From assembly GCA_951230915.1 (NCBI GenBank), contig OX579634.1, forward strand, positions 53,953,570 to 54,017,569: DNA of 64,000 nucleotides, written 5' to 3'. Position numbers and translations under genes: made by a program. Under the pieces are notes generated by a model, which worked only from the letters and a program-made list of their open reading frames with translations, was not told where the DNA came from and made no database searches. Below are positions 21,332 through 33,742 of this stretch, piece by piece (position 1 is the stretch's first letter; every line of letters begins with the position of its first letter). Source of the DNA: Antitrichia curtipendula (taxonomy: Eukaryota > Streptophyta > Bryopsida > Hypnales > Leucodontaceae).

Positions 21332-24300
21332 ATGTCGCGTGCCGGGAAATCGGACCTTCGGTCCGTTGACAAGGAGCTGGAAGACGAATCCCGCGTTAAC
21401 GGAATGCAGAAAAGGTTCGTATTCGAGCTTCTCTGAATTGCCTAGGATTTTTATTTGGTCCGCTGTAACCAGGGTTTGATTTGAGGGAGGATGTTCGCAT
21501 TAGCTCTTCAGGTCCTCTCAATGTCATACGGTGCCTTAGTAGGTGAGGTTTTCGTTGCCAGATGAGCGGCCGGCAATGCTTGTGGAGGTATCTGGTCGTT
21601 CGCACCAATTTCCCAGTTTTAGTGGTAATACGTCTTGATTCCGAGACGTGGTCGCAATCCTCAAGGCAGATCATGAGTGCAGTTGTCACTGGACTTGTGT
21701 GACTTGATGCCGGCCTCTGCCACTTCCTTAGTCAGCACCATGAGGTCGCAGGGCATCACCAAATTCAATGTAATAGGTTTCCGCAGGTTGCGCCAATATA
21801 TTGCAAAACCTCTTGTAGACGAGTCTCTTGAAATAATGACGAAATTCTGTGCATCCGGATTAATATATTCTCGTGTCTTCAGTCGAGGCTAGTTCAATTT
21901 TTCGGAATGAAGGTTCTGCAAGGTTTTGAGTACAGTTCTGCAGGGGTTGGTTAGCGATTAACATCAGTGGCTTGACTCACATCAGGAAGTAGTGCTGGAA
22001 TGACTTTCTTATCACTGGCAGGATTGGTCTGAAAGGTACTTTTTTATATTCGTGTGTGTCACAGAAAGCAAAAGAAGAAGGGGAAGAAGGGTGGTCGAGT
22101 ATATGAAGACGAGGATGATCTGGATGCAGGAGAATATGATGGCCCTACACCTTCTGTGGGAATTCCTGAGGCTGATGCTGACGAAGCCATGGATTCGTCT
22201 GCCAAGAAGAAGAGCAATAAGAAGAAAGGGGTAGCAAAGAAAGGAGCGTTTAGTGTGTTAGATGAGGAAGTATCCGACAGTGAAGTAAGTCCAGTCGTAC
22301 CTTCTCTTGAGGAAGCAGAGAAGGATGAAGGTGAGGAAGAGGAGACCCTGATGTTTGCAGGCAAAAAGAAAGGAAAGAAAGGGAAGAAGGATAAGAAGCC
22401 TTCGATAGACGATTATCCTGTATTGGATCCTGATGCTGAAGCCGAAGCCGAAGAAGCCATAGACATGCCTGCTGCGAAGAATAGAAACAATAAGAAGAAA
22501 GGGGGAGAAACGAAAGCGGCATTTAGTTTGTTAGATGAAGATATTAGCGATAGCGAAGTTTCTTCAGTAAACCCTGCTTTGGTCTCTCTTGATGAGGCAG
22601 ATAAGGATGAAGGTGAGGAAGAGGAGACCCTGATGTTTGCAGGCAAAAAGAAAGGAAAGAAGGGGAAGAAGGATAAAAAGCCTTCAATAGACGATTATCC
22701 TGTATTGGATCCTGATGCTGAAGCCGAAGCCGAAGAAGCCATAGACATGCCTGCTGCGAAGAATAGAAACAATAAGAAGAAAGGGGGAGCACAGAAGGCG
22801 GCATTTAGTCTGCTGGATGAGGATTTGTCCGACAACGACCTGCCGTCTGTAAGCCCGGTCGTGCCTTCTCTTGATGAGGCAGATAAGGATGAAGGTGAGG
22901 AAGAGGAGACCCTGATGTTCGCTGGCAAAAAGAAAGGGAAGAAAGGGAAGAAGGATAAGGTCTCGAAAGACGATGAGGACATTGATGCTCTCATTGGAGA
23001 GCTTGAAGGGCACAAACTAACCGGAGGTAATTGCTTGCTTTTGATCCAGTTTCGTGACCAAATCACCATGTTTAGGATTATCCCTAAAACGTTCTGGAGT
23101 TCTAATGAGCTACCGCAGATTTTTGAAGAAGTTGGCGTGAGAAACTTGGAAGTCACCACACTAGCTAATAGTGCTACAGACTTTCTGTCTCTGCATTACA
23201 CTCGTTTTCCATATAGCATAAGTTCATCGATAATTCTGATGGCCAAGGAATTTCATTTAGTGATACTTTGCGTTAGTGTGCCATATCTTTGGTCTGCAAA
23301 TCTGGACTCTTATTTTTTCCTTTTGCGACATAGTCTTACTTTTGAATCCTGGTTCAGTTGCAGCACCAATTGCAGTTCTTGCGGAGCCGAGAGGCAAACA
23401 AAAGAAAAAGGGAAAAAAGAGTGGTCGAACCATTCAAGAAGAAGAAGACCTCGATGCCATTCTTGCAGAATTAGAAGGACCAAGCAGATCTGCCCCTCCT
23501 ACTGCCGAGGCTGTTGTCGCTGCTTCTACATCACCTGCAGCAGAGGAACCGGAAGCTTTAGAAAAGTCTTTGGTTGCTGGAGTCGTTCTTCCTGAGGTAG
23601 AAGAAGTTACAGAATCAGCAGCTTCAAAGAAGAAGAAGAAGAAGAAAGAGAAGGAAAAGGCTGCAAAGGCCGGAGCAGGTACTTTATGCAAGTTCAGAAT
23701 GGCTTTAGCTCTTGCATGCGTGACTGATTACATCTGCATTTGGGGCTTTGCTAGTCTCGGGGGTAACTCTGGTGCACTGGCGGGTTCAGTATTTTGGGGC
23801 CAGGGAACACATGATTTCTTGTGGTTAACCTGCTTGTGTTACAGCCGATAAACCTGCAGAGGAAATCACAGCTGAGGATAAAAAAGTGCCAGTCAAAGTA
23901 GAGGAAACCAAAAGCAAGGCTTCTGACAAGAAAGTACCAAAGCATGTGCGAGAGATGCAAGAGCGGCTAGCTCGGGTGAAAGAAGCAGAGGAGACGAGAA
24001 TTCAAGGTATGGTGCCCTTCCGACAGATGCTTATGTCAGTTCAAAATGCTGTCTCAACTCCAGACGTTATTGTAAGAATACGGTTGCTGATAAACACCTA
24101 CGAAGTCTTTGTTGATGAGACTGTATGTGAAGAATTTTGAGTTCAGCATTGGGTCGGAAGTACGACGTTCCGTTTTGATTTCTCTCTCAAGATGTAAACG
24201 AGTTAGGTTTGTTGATATCTTGACATCTTTCAGAGGAAGAGGAGAAACGTCGCAAAGAGGAGGAAGAGCAGCTGCGGCTCGAAGAGTCGGATCGACAGAA

Positions 24301-27300
24301 AGAGGAAGCAAAGCGCCGGAAAAAGGAGCGCGAGAAAGAAAAGTTATTGCAGAAGAAGAAGGAAGGAAAGTTGCTGACGGGAAAGAAGAAGGAGGAGGCT
24401 CGACGATTGGCCATCGTCCGTGAGCAGTATGGGATCTCTACAGACCTGGACAGCCCGACAGGAGAGGAGGTAGCTACTCCCAGGAAACCAAAGTACGAAA
24501 CTAAGAAGAAGCGCAAGCCAGCTGGAGCAGGGCAGGCAGTTGATGTGGCTGCTGTCGTTGCTGAAGATGCTGAGATTGTGGAGCCACCAGTTCTGGAGCC
24601 AGAGCCGGAGGTGGAACCAGAGCCGGAGCCAGAGCCATTACCGGAACCAGAACCTGAACCTGAACCTCCAATGGAGGTATTGTAGCGTTGTGCAATTTGA
24701 TGTGGATGGCAAGGGAGTGTATTAGTTTCAAACTGCATTGATCTGACTGTCAAGTCCGCTGAAGAGCTTTGTCCGGGTGTGAAGGGAGGGATTTACCATG
24801 TAAAATGCGTTGCTAGTGTAGGATGCTAGCGTAGCTTTGAATGTGTGCATAGTCTGAGGCTCTGAGTAATCTCACAATTATATGCCTCTTTGATCCTCGT
24901 GTCGATGAGATTTAGTACCTCGTTTGTTCAGGTAGAGGAAGAGGAAGAAGAAGAGGACTGGGATGCCAAGAGTTTCGAAGAAGTAAATCTTCCTGCAATC
25001 AAGAGTGCATTCGCTGAAGAAGAAGCTGACGATGGCCCAGTAAAAGCCGGACAGATTACAGTTCCGCCTCCAAGCGCCCCTACGTCTGTTACCAAACCGT
25101 CTTCTCCAAAGAAAAAACCTGTACCTCCTCCAAGGTCGCATCACAAGGTTGTAGAGAATGAGGATGAGGATGAAGAAGATGAGGAGGATGAGGACGAGGA
25201 TGATGAAGATGAAGATAGTGATGACAATGATGTGGACCCGAAGAAACTCCAGCAGGCGAAATTTAGCAGAGAAAAACGAAGGGAAGAGGCTTTGAAGAAG
25301 AGAAGCGCTGAGGATCTGAGGTCACCGATTTGTTGTATATTGGGTCATGTGGATACAGGTATGGAATATTTGCCGGGCATGTTTTGTGAACAGTAGATAG
25401 TTGTTGCGCTGTGCTCTATTATGCGTGTATTGTTATTACTGTTTCAGTTTCTTTTGGTATTTCCTTCCAAGTTTTCAGTTGGACCCAGGGGAAGCCTTCC
25501 ACTTCCACTTCACTTCACTTCGCTTACTATTTCCACTTCACTTCCACTTCACTGAGTCAAGTCGTGAGTTGTACTTGCCTCCAGCTTTCATACTCAAGTC
25601 TAGGAGGTCGAGGGATTTTATTCTACTGTTCTACTTTCTTTGTTATTTCATTCCAAGTTTAACAGTGGCTTGGGAAGCCTTTCATATTGCCTCCTCTTGA
25701 CTGAGTCAAATCGTGAGTCCTACTAGCTTCCATACCAACGGGTTCAAGGAATCTGATATGTCATAGTTTCTTGCGATCTATTTCTCTCTGGACCGTCTAT
25801 CCTTTGATGTGTATATTTCCCACGTTAGCAGGTACATTATCAAATAGTTTGTTCTTTGTTGTGAACTCATGCAGGCAAGACCAAGCTGCTTGATTGTATT
25901 CGACGAACAAATGTACAAGAGGGAGAAGCTGGTGGTATCACTCAGCAGATAGGAGCTACATATTTTCCGATGGAGAACATTAAAGAGAGGACCAAGGAGT
26001 TGAAATCAGATGCTAAACTTAGGGTTCCCGGTCTCCTTGTTATAGATACTCCTGGCCACGAGTCTTTCACGAATCTGAGGGCTCGTGGCTCGAGTCTCTG
26101 TGATATTGCCATTCTTGTCATCGACATCATGCACGGCTTGGAGCCGCAAACCATCGAGTCCCTTAATCTTTTGAAAGCACGGCGTACTCCATTTGTGATT
26201 GCCTTGAATAAGGTACGATTTGGAATTCTGTGATATTGTGCAGTTGCTAGTAGTCGCCTTGTGTTTTTGATCTACCGAACGTTAATCCTATTAAAGCCTC
26301 AAGTTTCTGCTGTTTCTACCTTAGTTGGTGGTGCTTGTTTTGGTCATCTAGTCAGTCTGTGCAAGGTCCACTAGTCATTTATGATTTTTGTCATCAACAG
26401 GTGGACAGATTGTATGGGTGGAAGACTTGCCCCAATGCACCTATTAGGAATGCTTTCAAGGTGCAGCCCAAGGACGTCATGGGAGAATTTGAACAGCGAG
26501 TTGCTCAAGTAAGTGAATCTTTATAGAGAGGGGGCAGGCATCTTAGTAGGTGTGGGGTAGATGGTTTTAAAACTTTGCTCTGGTTTCTTTTGTTTTACTC
26601 GATAAGGGAGGTCTGTCTGCTCGATCGAATAGTGAAGAGCCTTTTGGGATGCCAAATCAAGAGGTTTGGTTCATATTTGTGGAATCTTGACATTTATATT
26701 TATTTTGAAGGGGAGAATCATTGTAATATTGTTCTCCTAGTGGTCGCTGGCACGTGTTTTTAGTTTGGATCAAGGAGCCATAGGTCAGCACTGATGGCAA
26801 ACTTTCTCAGCTGCCGCTGACAGCTTTCACGGACTTGTGAATGCTTATTTGTTGTCCAGATTTGCACACAATTGAAGGAGCAGGGATTGAATTCCGAGCT
26901 GTACTACAAGAATAAGGAACTCCGGAAAGTCATTAGCATCATTCCCACTTCTGCTATAAGGTATGTGCCTTGGAATTTTGGAGTGCAGTCTCGTTGTTGA
27001 TAAGTACGGTTTAGGTTCTGCCAAGTGTCAAGTCTTTTTTTAACGTGGCCGTGTCGCAGTGGGGAGGGTGTCCCAGATATCTTGATGCTGTTGGTGCAGT
27101 TGACACAAAAGTTGATGGAGGATAAGTTGATGTACATCAGCGAAGTACAGGTGACTGATGGTTTAATGTATATATCTTTTAGATAGATCTGTATCAATAC
27201 ATTATAGATGTCCAAGTGGTGAGGGAGAGAGTTTGACCTGTGTGGTTTCTTTCTATTCATCGGAGATGCGCATGTGTGCCTTTTTTTTAAGTTCCATTCT

Positions 27301-30300
27301 TTTCGCACCAGGTTTGTCGGATTTTTCCATGGACTTCTCGTCCTGGTTGTATGCGTTCTGGTATACACTTGACAGAGTGGCCACAGAGTGCCCTGGGATG
27401 TTATTTGATCTGTCTTTGCGATGTTCTGGTAAATTTCATAATTGTGACTTCCTCATTCACTTTGAGGGGTGGCTGTGGTATGCAGGCGACAGTTCTGGAG
27501 GTTAAAGTGGTCGAAGGTTTAGGGACAACTATCGATGTGGTGTTGGTGAATGGTGTACTCCATGAAGGTGACCAAATAGTTGTCTGCGGCATGCAGGTTT
27601 GTCATATACGTCAAACACCTAGTTAAGATGTGTTGCTTGTTCTTGCATGCCTTTTTTTTTGTCTTCCGAGCGTGGTTTTGAAGCAAAAGCACTCATATTG
27701 AATGCTTTGTGCTTTGTGAGCCATTGGCGCACATAGAGTCTAAATTGGTTATGTTGTTCGAACAGTACTGGTCTTCGTTTGATATGTTTCAGCAGCCTCT
27801 TATCTCGCTCGGTTTGTCGTCCTGTGTGATCAGGGTCCTATTGTAACGAATATCCGAGCACTATTGACTCCACATCCTATGAAAGAGCTTCGTGTGAAGG
27901 TTAGAGCTCCTTTCTGCTTTCTAGCAATGTTTTGGTGGAGCCCATACATCATTTCCAGTTGTCCTTCCCTTGATGCGTGTTTTTTTCTCAACGTGGAAGC
28001 AGTTGTTTACTACGTGAAGATGCGTATGGGTAGGTTCTGGATATTTGGATGTCTCCATTGTTTGGATCGATATGCTGGGATGTTGTGTGAACTTAACAGC
28101 CTCCAACATATTTGTTCACATCACGGATTCGTCTGTATATTACTGAGATTAGATATGATACAGGGCTCATACCAACATCACAAAGAATTGAAGGCAGCCC
28201 AGGGTATCAAGATCACAGCGCAGGTAAGCGTAGTTTTGACTGTAGGGACTGGTGATGTATAACTCCGTTGGAGTAGGTTATTTCCTTTTGAAAGTCAAAT
28301 AGTAAGGAAAGCATCGTGGTTGGGAAGGTGGCAGGTAGTTCACTTGAATGTTGCAGTTTTAGGTTATTGCAGGCTATATGTTATCTGATATCGTCAGATT
28401 TAAGGGTCCTAAGTTGGATCTACTGATTAATCTTTCAGATTCACAACACTTAAGTGCCCTGGATATTTTGATTTCAGGGGTTGGAGCATGCAATCGCTGG
28501 TACGCAGCTCTATGTGGTTGGTCCTGAGGATGACGTGGATGACATCAAAGACGAAGCAATGCAAGACATTAAGAATGTATTTAGCAGAGTCGACAAGAGT
28601 GGTGAAGGTGTTTGCGTGCAAGCCTCCACTCTTGGGTCATTGGAAGCCCTCTTGGAGTTCTTGAAGAGCCCGGCTGTCAAGATTCCTGTCAGTGTCATTA
28701 ATATTGGTCCAGTGCACAAAAAAGATGTTATGCGTGCTAGCGTCATGTTGGAAAGAAAGCGTAAGGAGTTTGCAACAATCCTGGCTTTTGATGTGAAGGT
28801 ATGATTCAGCGTCTAAAGTTCTGATCTTCTCCCTAAAGAGACGCCTCGTGCCTGTTTGGAACGAGATACTCTCATTTGTGTTATTCTTGACGCTCTCACT
28901 TTTCTTCTTGAGGGTTGTTTTTAGCTTCAGATTAAGGGCCGAAAACGAGTGGAGTCGATGCTAGAGTCAACATTCTTAAACAGCACATTCTGTCCTACTC
29001 AGAAACTGTACAAACTGGTCGTGTCCTTGTCGTTTCTGCGAGGTTCAGTCATGGACGTCGTTCTGATATAGGACTATTTGTGGTGTCGACTAGTAATCGA
29101 AAGTGATGGTTGTAAATGCGCTTCCTACAGGATCGATTTAGTAACCGGTGTATGGTAACGTCGTTCTTACTTAGACATGTGTCTTAACTTTTCGTTAACT
29201 GTTCACGTCTGATATCCTCTTGAATCTTGTCAAGGCAATGTCAGCTACAACGTAATTTTTAATTCTGACCGGTTTTGCAGGTAACCACCGAGGCCAAGGA
29301 GTTGGCAGAAGAAGTGGGCGTCCGTATTTTCACCGCAGATATTATATACCACCTGTTTGATCAGTTCACAGCATACATGAGCTCTGTCAAAGAAGAGAAG
29401 CGGAAGGATGCCTCCGATGAAGCCGTTTTTCCTTGTGTAATGAAAATCATGCCACAGTGCGTCTTCAACAAGAAAGATCCAATCATAGTTGGAGTGGAAA
29501 TTCTCGATGGTGTTGCAAAGGTAAGTATGCGCGCTCCGACTCTACAACAAACCTCACTGTCGCACTCTTCGTATTCACAGTTGCAGAAAATGGAGAGCTG
29601 TGTCCGTGCTGGCTTGCTCTTTACACTTAGCGTGCGTGTCGAGTTGTTCTATGCAGGTCGGTACACCTCTGTGTATACCCTCAAGGGATAGCATTGACAT
29701 CGGCAAGATTGCGTCCATGGAGATCAATCACAAGGTCGTCGATACTGCTAAGAAGGGCCAGACAGTTGCAATGAAGGCAAGTAATACCATCATGGAGCTT
29801 CTGTGGATTTTTGAGTTAGTTGATATGCATGAGATTGTGTACAGTGTCCCGTATGCGAGGATCCTAAACTAAGTGAACAAAGTCGTGGTGTGTTGCTCGT
29901 GGTGTGTTGCTGGTCCGACCTAGAAAAGCAGTTCCCGATCCAACCTGAACAGCTTGGATGCTTTGATTTTAGTCTACGGGGCCCTATATGTTTGGAGAGA
30001 TCAATTTTTCTGAGTTCTGGGGCGGTCTTACAGATTGTTGGCACCAATGCTGAGGAGAATGCGAGGATGTTTGGCCGTCATTTCGACATGGAAGATGAAT
30101 TCGTCAGCCGCATCAGCAGGCGATCTATCGATCTTCTGAAAGAGAATTATCGGGTCAGTTTTATTTCTTAACATCCTGGACCTCTGAAGTGGGGATATGG
30201 ACCGATCAGACCATGAATCCGAACTAGGCATTGGAAGGGGTGTATCTTCCTATGTCTGTTCTCAGGCTCTCTGCTGAACATATTGCGCCAATCGGATGGC

Positions 30301-30543
30301 CGGCCAGTCTTGCTGGCAGTTGTGCATAGTGTTTCGTGTTTTCTCTTTCGTGTGGTCTTTCATGTGGTTCTGTAATTTTCACGAATCGTGCGAAAGGCTT
30401 ATCTTTTCTAAAGCATCGACTGTGAATGCAAGCTCGACGTATTGGGGACCTGATGTCATTAGTTTCAACGTGTGCAGGACGACCTGACCACCGAAGAATG
30501 GAGACTGGTGGTGAAATTGAAGAAACTGTTTGAGATCCCCTAG
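21332..30543 (+). CDS. eIF5B: Eukaryotic translation initiation factor 5B (eIF5B), 18 exons
   Basis: The ribosome-dependent GTPase that joins the 60S subunit at the end of initiation (IF2 family, cytosol). Exons: 21332-21414, 22065-23026, 23358-23678, 23845-24006, 24234-24676, 24932-25358, 25875-26212, 26401-26508, 26860-26960, 27060-27150, 27486-27596, 27834-27899, 28164-28223, 28478-28798, 29281-29520, 29657-29776, 30034-30153, 30478-30543. Phases agree throughout and give 4140 nt, 1379 aa. The N-terminal half is Lys/Glu-rich with a three-fold 94-residue repeat and a Pro-Glu run. G-domain motifs are GHVDTGKT (about 795-802), DTPGH (about 858), NKVD (911-914, split by an intron) and TSAISGEG (978-985). 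The C-terminus ends KKLFEIP. Intron 16 (29777-30033) must use a GC donor (AAG/GCAAGT). The ATG was chosen because the frame splices cleanly into [10 protein letters not shown]. No break was seen, so the gene looks functional. Confidence 0.95.
22318..22970 (+). repeat. 282-bp in-frame tandem repeat in eIF5B exon 2
   Basis: The sequence GAGACCCTGATGTT occurs at the same point of three units exactly 282 bp apart (the A of ACCCTG is at 22345, 22627 and 22909). One unit is 94 codons: an acidic [13 protein letters not shown] part, a [11 protein letters not shown] basic part, a [16 protein letters not shown] part and a [10 protein letters not shown] part followed by AAFSLLDED. Units 1 and 2 are nearly identical at DNA level, including silent sites, over about 200 bp. 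Unit 3 is truncated. Confidence 0.9.
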
Positions 30544-32133
30544 GTAGTTGATCATCTTCAGACCTTGGGTTTTGTGGGATCAACATGGTTTTCTTGTTCT
30601 TGAGCTTGGAAATGATAGTTGTCTGACCTCTTAGAATTACTTTTGCTCTAGTTCAAGGGTGCAGCATCAGCACCGCAAGGTGCTTTCTTCTGAGATGTAC
30701 AATGCACAGGTAGTGTCCACAGGGAGCTCCTAGCAAGTGAACTCTCGTGGCATAGGTGCGGGACTCCCGATGTAGAAGCGGGAGTCCCTGGGTTTTTTGT
30801 TAGCTCCGGTTGCTCAACGACCTTGTCGCAAGGATACATGAGAAATACCGAAAGTTGTACGTGAAGAGGATCCGCTCATCTTGAAGGTTAATAGTTTATG
30901 CGGTTTCTGAGGACTTGTCTTGAGGGTCTTGTCCCCATTCTAGATACTATTATTATTTGGATACTGTACGAACAAGTTTGGTGAAGTTTGGTGAAGTTTG
31001 GTGACACTATGGTTGGCCTTTGTCACGACCGATTCCTGAACGGGTGGGGATACGCTGGGCCTGGATGGGGAAGGATGGACGGTTGATATGATTCCCTTCT
31101 TCCAGTGATTACATTATTCAACCTTTGCACATGAAACAGGAGAAACAGGAGAAACAGGCCTAGGTTCTCTTGTTCACCGCTTCTGCTTCAAACATTCTGT
31201 TTCTCGTGATTCAAGAGTTCTGAATTCTCCTAACATTCAAGGAGCGCACACGTCCTTAGATCAGGGCCGTAACAAGAGTTACGAAAATTTTGTAATTGGG
31301 ACCTGGGTACCGTTATTTTTCAATTGTTTTGTAGTGCTGTTTCCTATCCTACGTGCTAAGGTAGAACAGCCTTTCATGGGCAGAATTAGGAGTTTGCCTT
31401 CATGCCGTTGCAATTTTTTTTTTAATGAAAATAACCCCACATAAAGACAGTGAGAAATGACAAAAGCAATTTAAAGTGTATTTTTTCAATGAAAAATGAA
31501 TTTGTTATGAATGTTTGAAGTGTGCTGCCCATCATGGCCCAGAAGGGTCTCCAAACCATCAAAAAGTGTATCCAAAATTATAGTCATTGTACTCACCTAA
31601 GCAGTTATTCTGTATAATATTCCCTAACATTCTTGTAATATCAAGGCCTTTAAAGGTCATGTCTTGAAATGAATTTACACTCGAAAAGATGAAGTTCTTA
31701 TTGTAGTTGCTAATCACTCTATTACTATCACCTAAGACATTGATTGTGGCCACTAATTCAATCCGAAGTAGCTCAAATCTCATTTATTGAAAAAATACCT
31801 ATAATAGATCATTCCCTAGGTATTTTGACTATGAATCTTTTGTCTATATTTAGACTATGAATCTTTTGTCTTCCATGGCAATTAGTCTCTACAACCACAA
31901 TACAAAAGTCATATAACCTTAATGATATTCAATTAATGGAAAAAGACCACATGAAATAGATAATTGTTGAATGTGCTAAAAATATGAACTCCCAATAAAA
32001 CTTGATCGTTGATATCTTATGACTAATGTTAAAGGGGTTCATTCTATCACCAAAATATAGAATCATTACCTAGTCAAATTTTTAGTAGGACAATTATACT
32101 TTTGTCATTCCACTTTTGTCAAGAAAATTTGAA
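30544..32133. other. 3' flank of eIF5B and AT-rich intergenic DNA
   Basis: No gene. 30760-30788 is a perfect hairpin: GGGACTCCCG, a 9-nt loop, then its complement, followed by a T-run. GTGAAGTTTG is repeated in tandem at 30981-31000 and partly around it. No clear AATAAA signal was found for eIF5B. From about 31400 the DNA is AT-rich without recognised elements. Confidence 0.45.
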
Positions 32134-32925
32134 TTAAAGTATCAAGGCCTCTTTTCCATCAAAAAACACTCAAAATTGCCATTTCTATAGCAAAGGCAAA
32201 AAAAAAAATGAAATGTTTTTTGTTTTTGTTTTTGTTTTGCATATCTAACCGGAGGATCTTGTACTAGATTAGTACAAAAATATGTGGAAGAAATTTCACA
32301 AACTTTGACCATGTAGATGCACTAGAAGAAACCTGTGGTTTTTTTTATGCCCAAAAAAGTGGACGTCAAAAAAAACATAGGTTTCTTCTAGTGATGGTAA
32401 GATATTTGTGTTCAAAGTGAAGGAAACAAGTTCTTTTGTACCATTCTCAACTACATTTTTTGGCTTTGAACCTTTATAACTTATAATTTTTGCTCTATTG
32501 ATTTTGAATTTTGAATTTTATATAATAAAGAATTGAGTTGAGAGTCTAAGAAAAAATTCAAAAATTGCACACTTAGTTTTCACTCATTAAAAAATTATTA
32601 AATAGAAGTAAATTCAAGATAGAAGGAAAATCTAAATTGTTAATAGCTCTAAGATGGAATTGAAATACACTAATCTCAACGGTGAGATTGTTCTAGAAAG
32701 AGAATTTAACCTTGTAAACCTTCTTTTTTTTAATTGTGAAAATTGAATTTAGAAATGAATCTACAAGTTATTTTTCAAAAAAACATGATCTACTTGCTGA
32801 AAAACAAGATTGCCCATAACTTTCACATAAAAAATCTAAATGGAATAAATAAAAGCTTTTCATGTACATAAAAATAAAATCTATATTTGAATTAAAATTG
32901 AATTTTCACTTTTAGTTTTATTTAA
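32134..32925 (-). mobile_element. piggyBac-like MITE, family 1 (copy F), left half of split copy
   Basis: TTAA at 32134 is followed by AGTATCAAGGCC, a decayed version of the end seen at 3663 and 5439. The interior parallels copies M and B. At 32922-32925 (TTAA) the copy stops abruptly where the 7.7-kb element begins, and it resumes at 40635. A 74-bp CACTA element is nested at 32320-32393. Confidence 0.7.
32320..32393. mobile_element. Minimal CACTA-type MITE (74 bp)
   Basis: Ends CACTAGAAGAAACCT and AGGTTTCTTCTAGTG are a perfect 15-bp inverted repeat, flanked by the 3-bp direct repeat ATG (32317-32319 and 32394-32396). CACTA termini with a 3-bp target duplication define the CACTA/EnSpm superfamily. 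Only about 44 bp lie between the ends, so this is a very small non-autonomous copy. Confidence 0.75.
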
Positions 32926-33742
32926 TCCCTAAAGTCCCATTGTCCCCTTAGGGGACAATTTGGAGTTTGGGTAGGTACCTACGGGCTGAAATTATATTGT
33001 GATTTTCTGAAATTTTTTGAGGACGTGCAATTTTCCAAGTGGTTCGTGGATATATAATTTTTTTTATTGAAATCTGATGTCGGATAAAAAAGTTATAGGA
33101 TTTTTTTGCTCAAACAAACCTCGAAGGGCAGCCTAGTCAGCCACAATTCCATTGACTGTGGAAGGGGGCAGGGTTCGCACTCTAGATAAGAGGCCGGGGG
33201 TAGGTAGCAGGCGACAGTCTAGGGCGGCCCTTGGTTGTAGTCTTTTGACCCCTGGTCGGCAGACCTTTACAGGAGGCCCAACGGAACGGGCGGATGCGAG
33301 TAGGTGGGCCGGGGAGGGAAGCTCGAGGCGGCAGTGGTGTGGCAAGCAACGCTTGCCCACTTACGCTCCCTCCCTTCATCCTCCAAAAAATTGGTTAGTG
33401 ACAATTTGTTAAAATTTTAGAAATTTCTGGATTGTTTGCAGGTCTAGAAGTTGCAGAAAATTTGACAGCTCAATTCAGATGCCAGTTGTGTCGAATTCAT
33501 CAATACTGCCAAACGGTGAATGGACCGCAGAATTTTATGAACGTCAAAATTTTCAATAAAATTTGATGTCATTACGACTATGAAGCTACAATTGCACTTC
33601 GTGTCATCTAATCCAACGTTTAGCAATAAATTGGACCCACATTTGCTACATTAGAGCACTCTAGGCTATAGAAATCTACCCTAAAATGGTTACCTGTCTT
33701 TCAGTCCTTCCACTACAACTAGTGCAAGAAAGTTCAATTTAG

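Noticed and set aside
22695..23159. Minus-strand frames of 109-154 codons over eIF5B exon 2
   Set aside because: Shadows of the repeated acidic/Lys-rich coding units; they repeat with the same 282-bp period.
24187..24753. 188-codon minus-strand frame rich in Gly-Ser
   Set aside because: It is the antisense shadow of the Pro-Glu repeat coding region in eIF5B exon 5.
33130..33412. GC-rich stretch considered as a tRNA or rRNA fragment
   Set aside because: No cloverleaf, no A/B box spacing and no rRNA core motif could be recognised; treated as part of the transposon.
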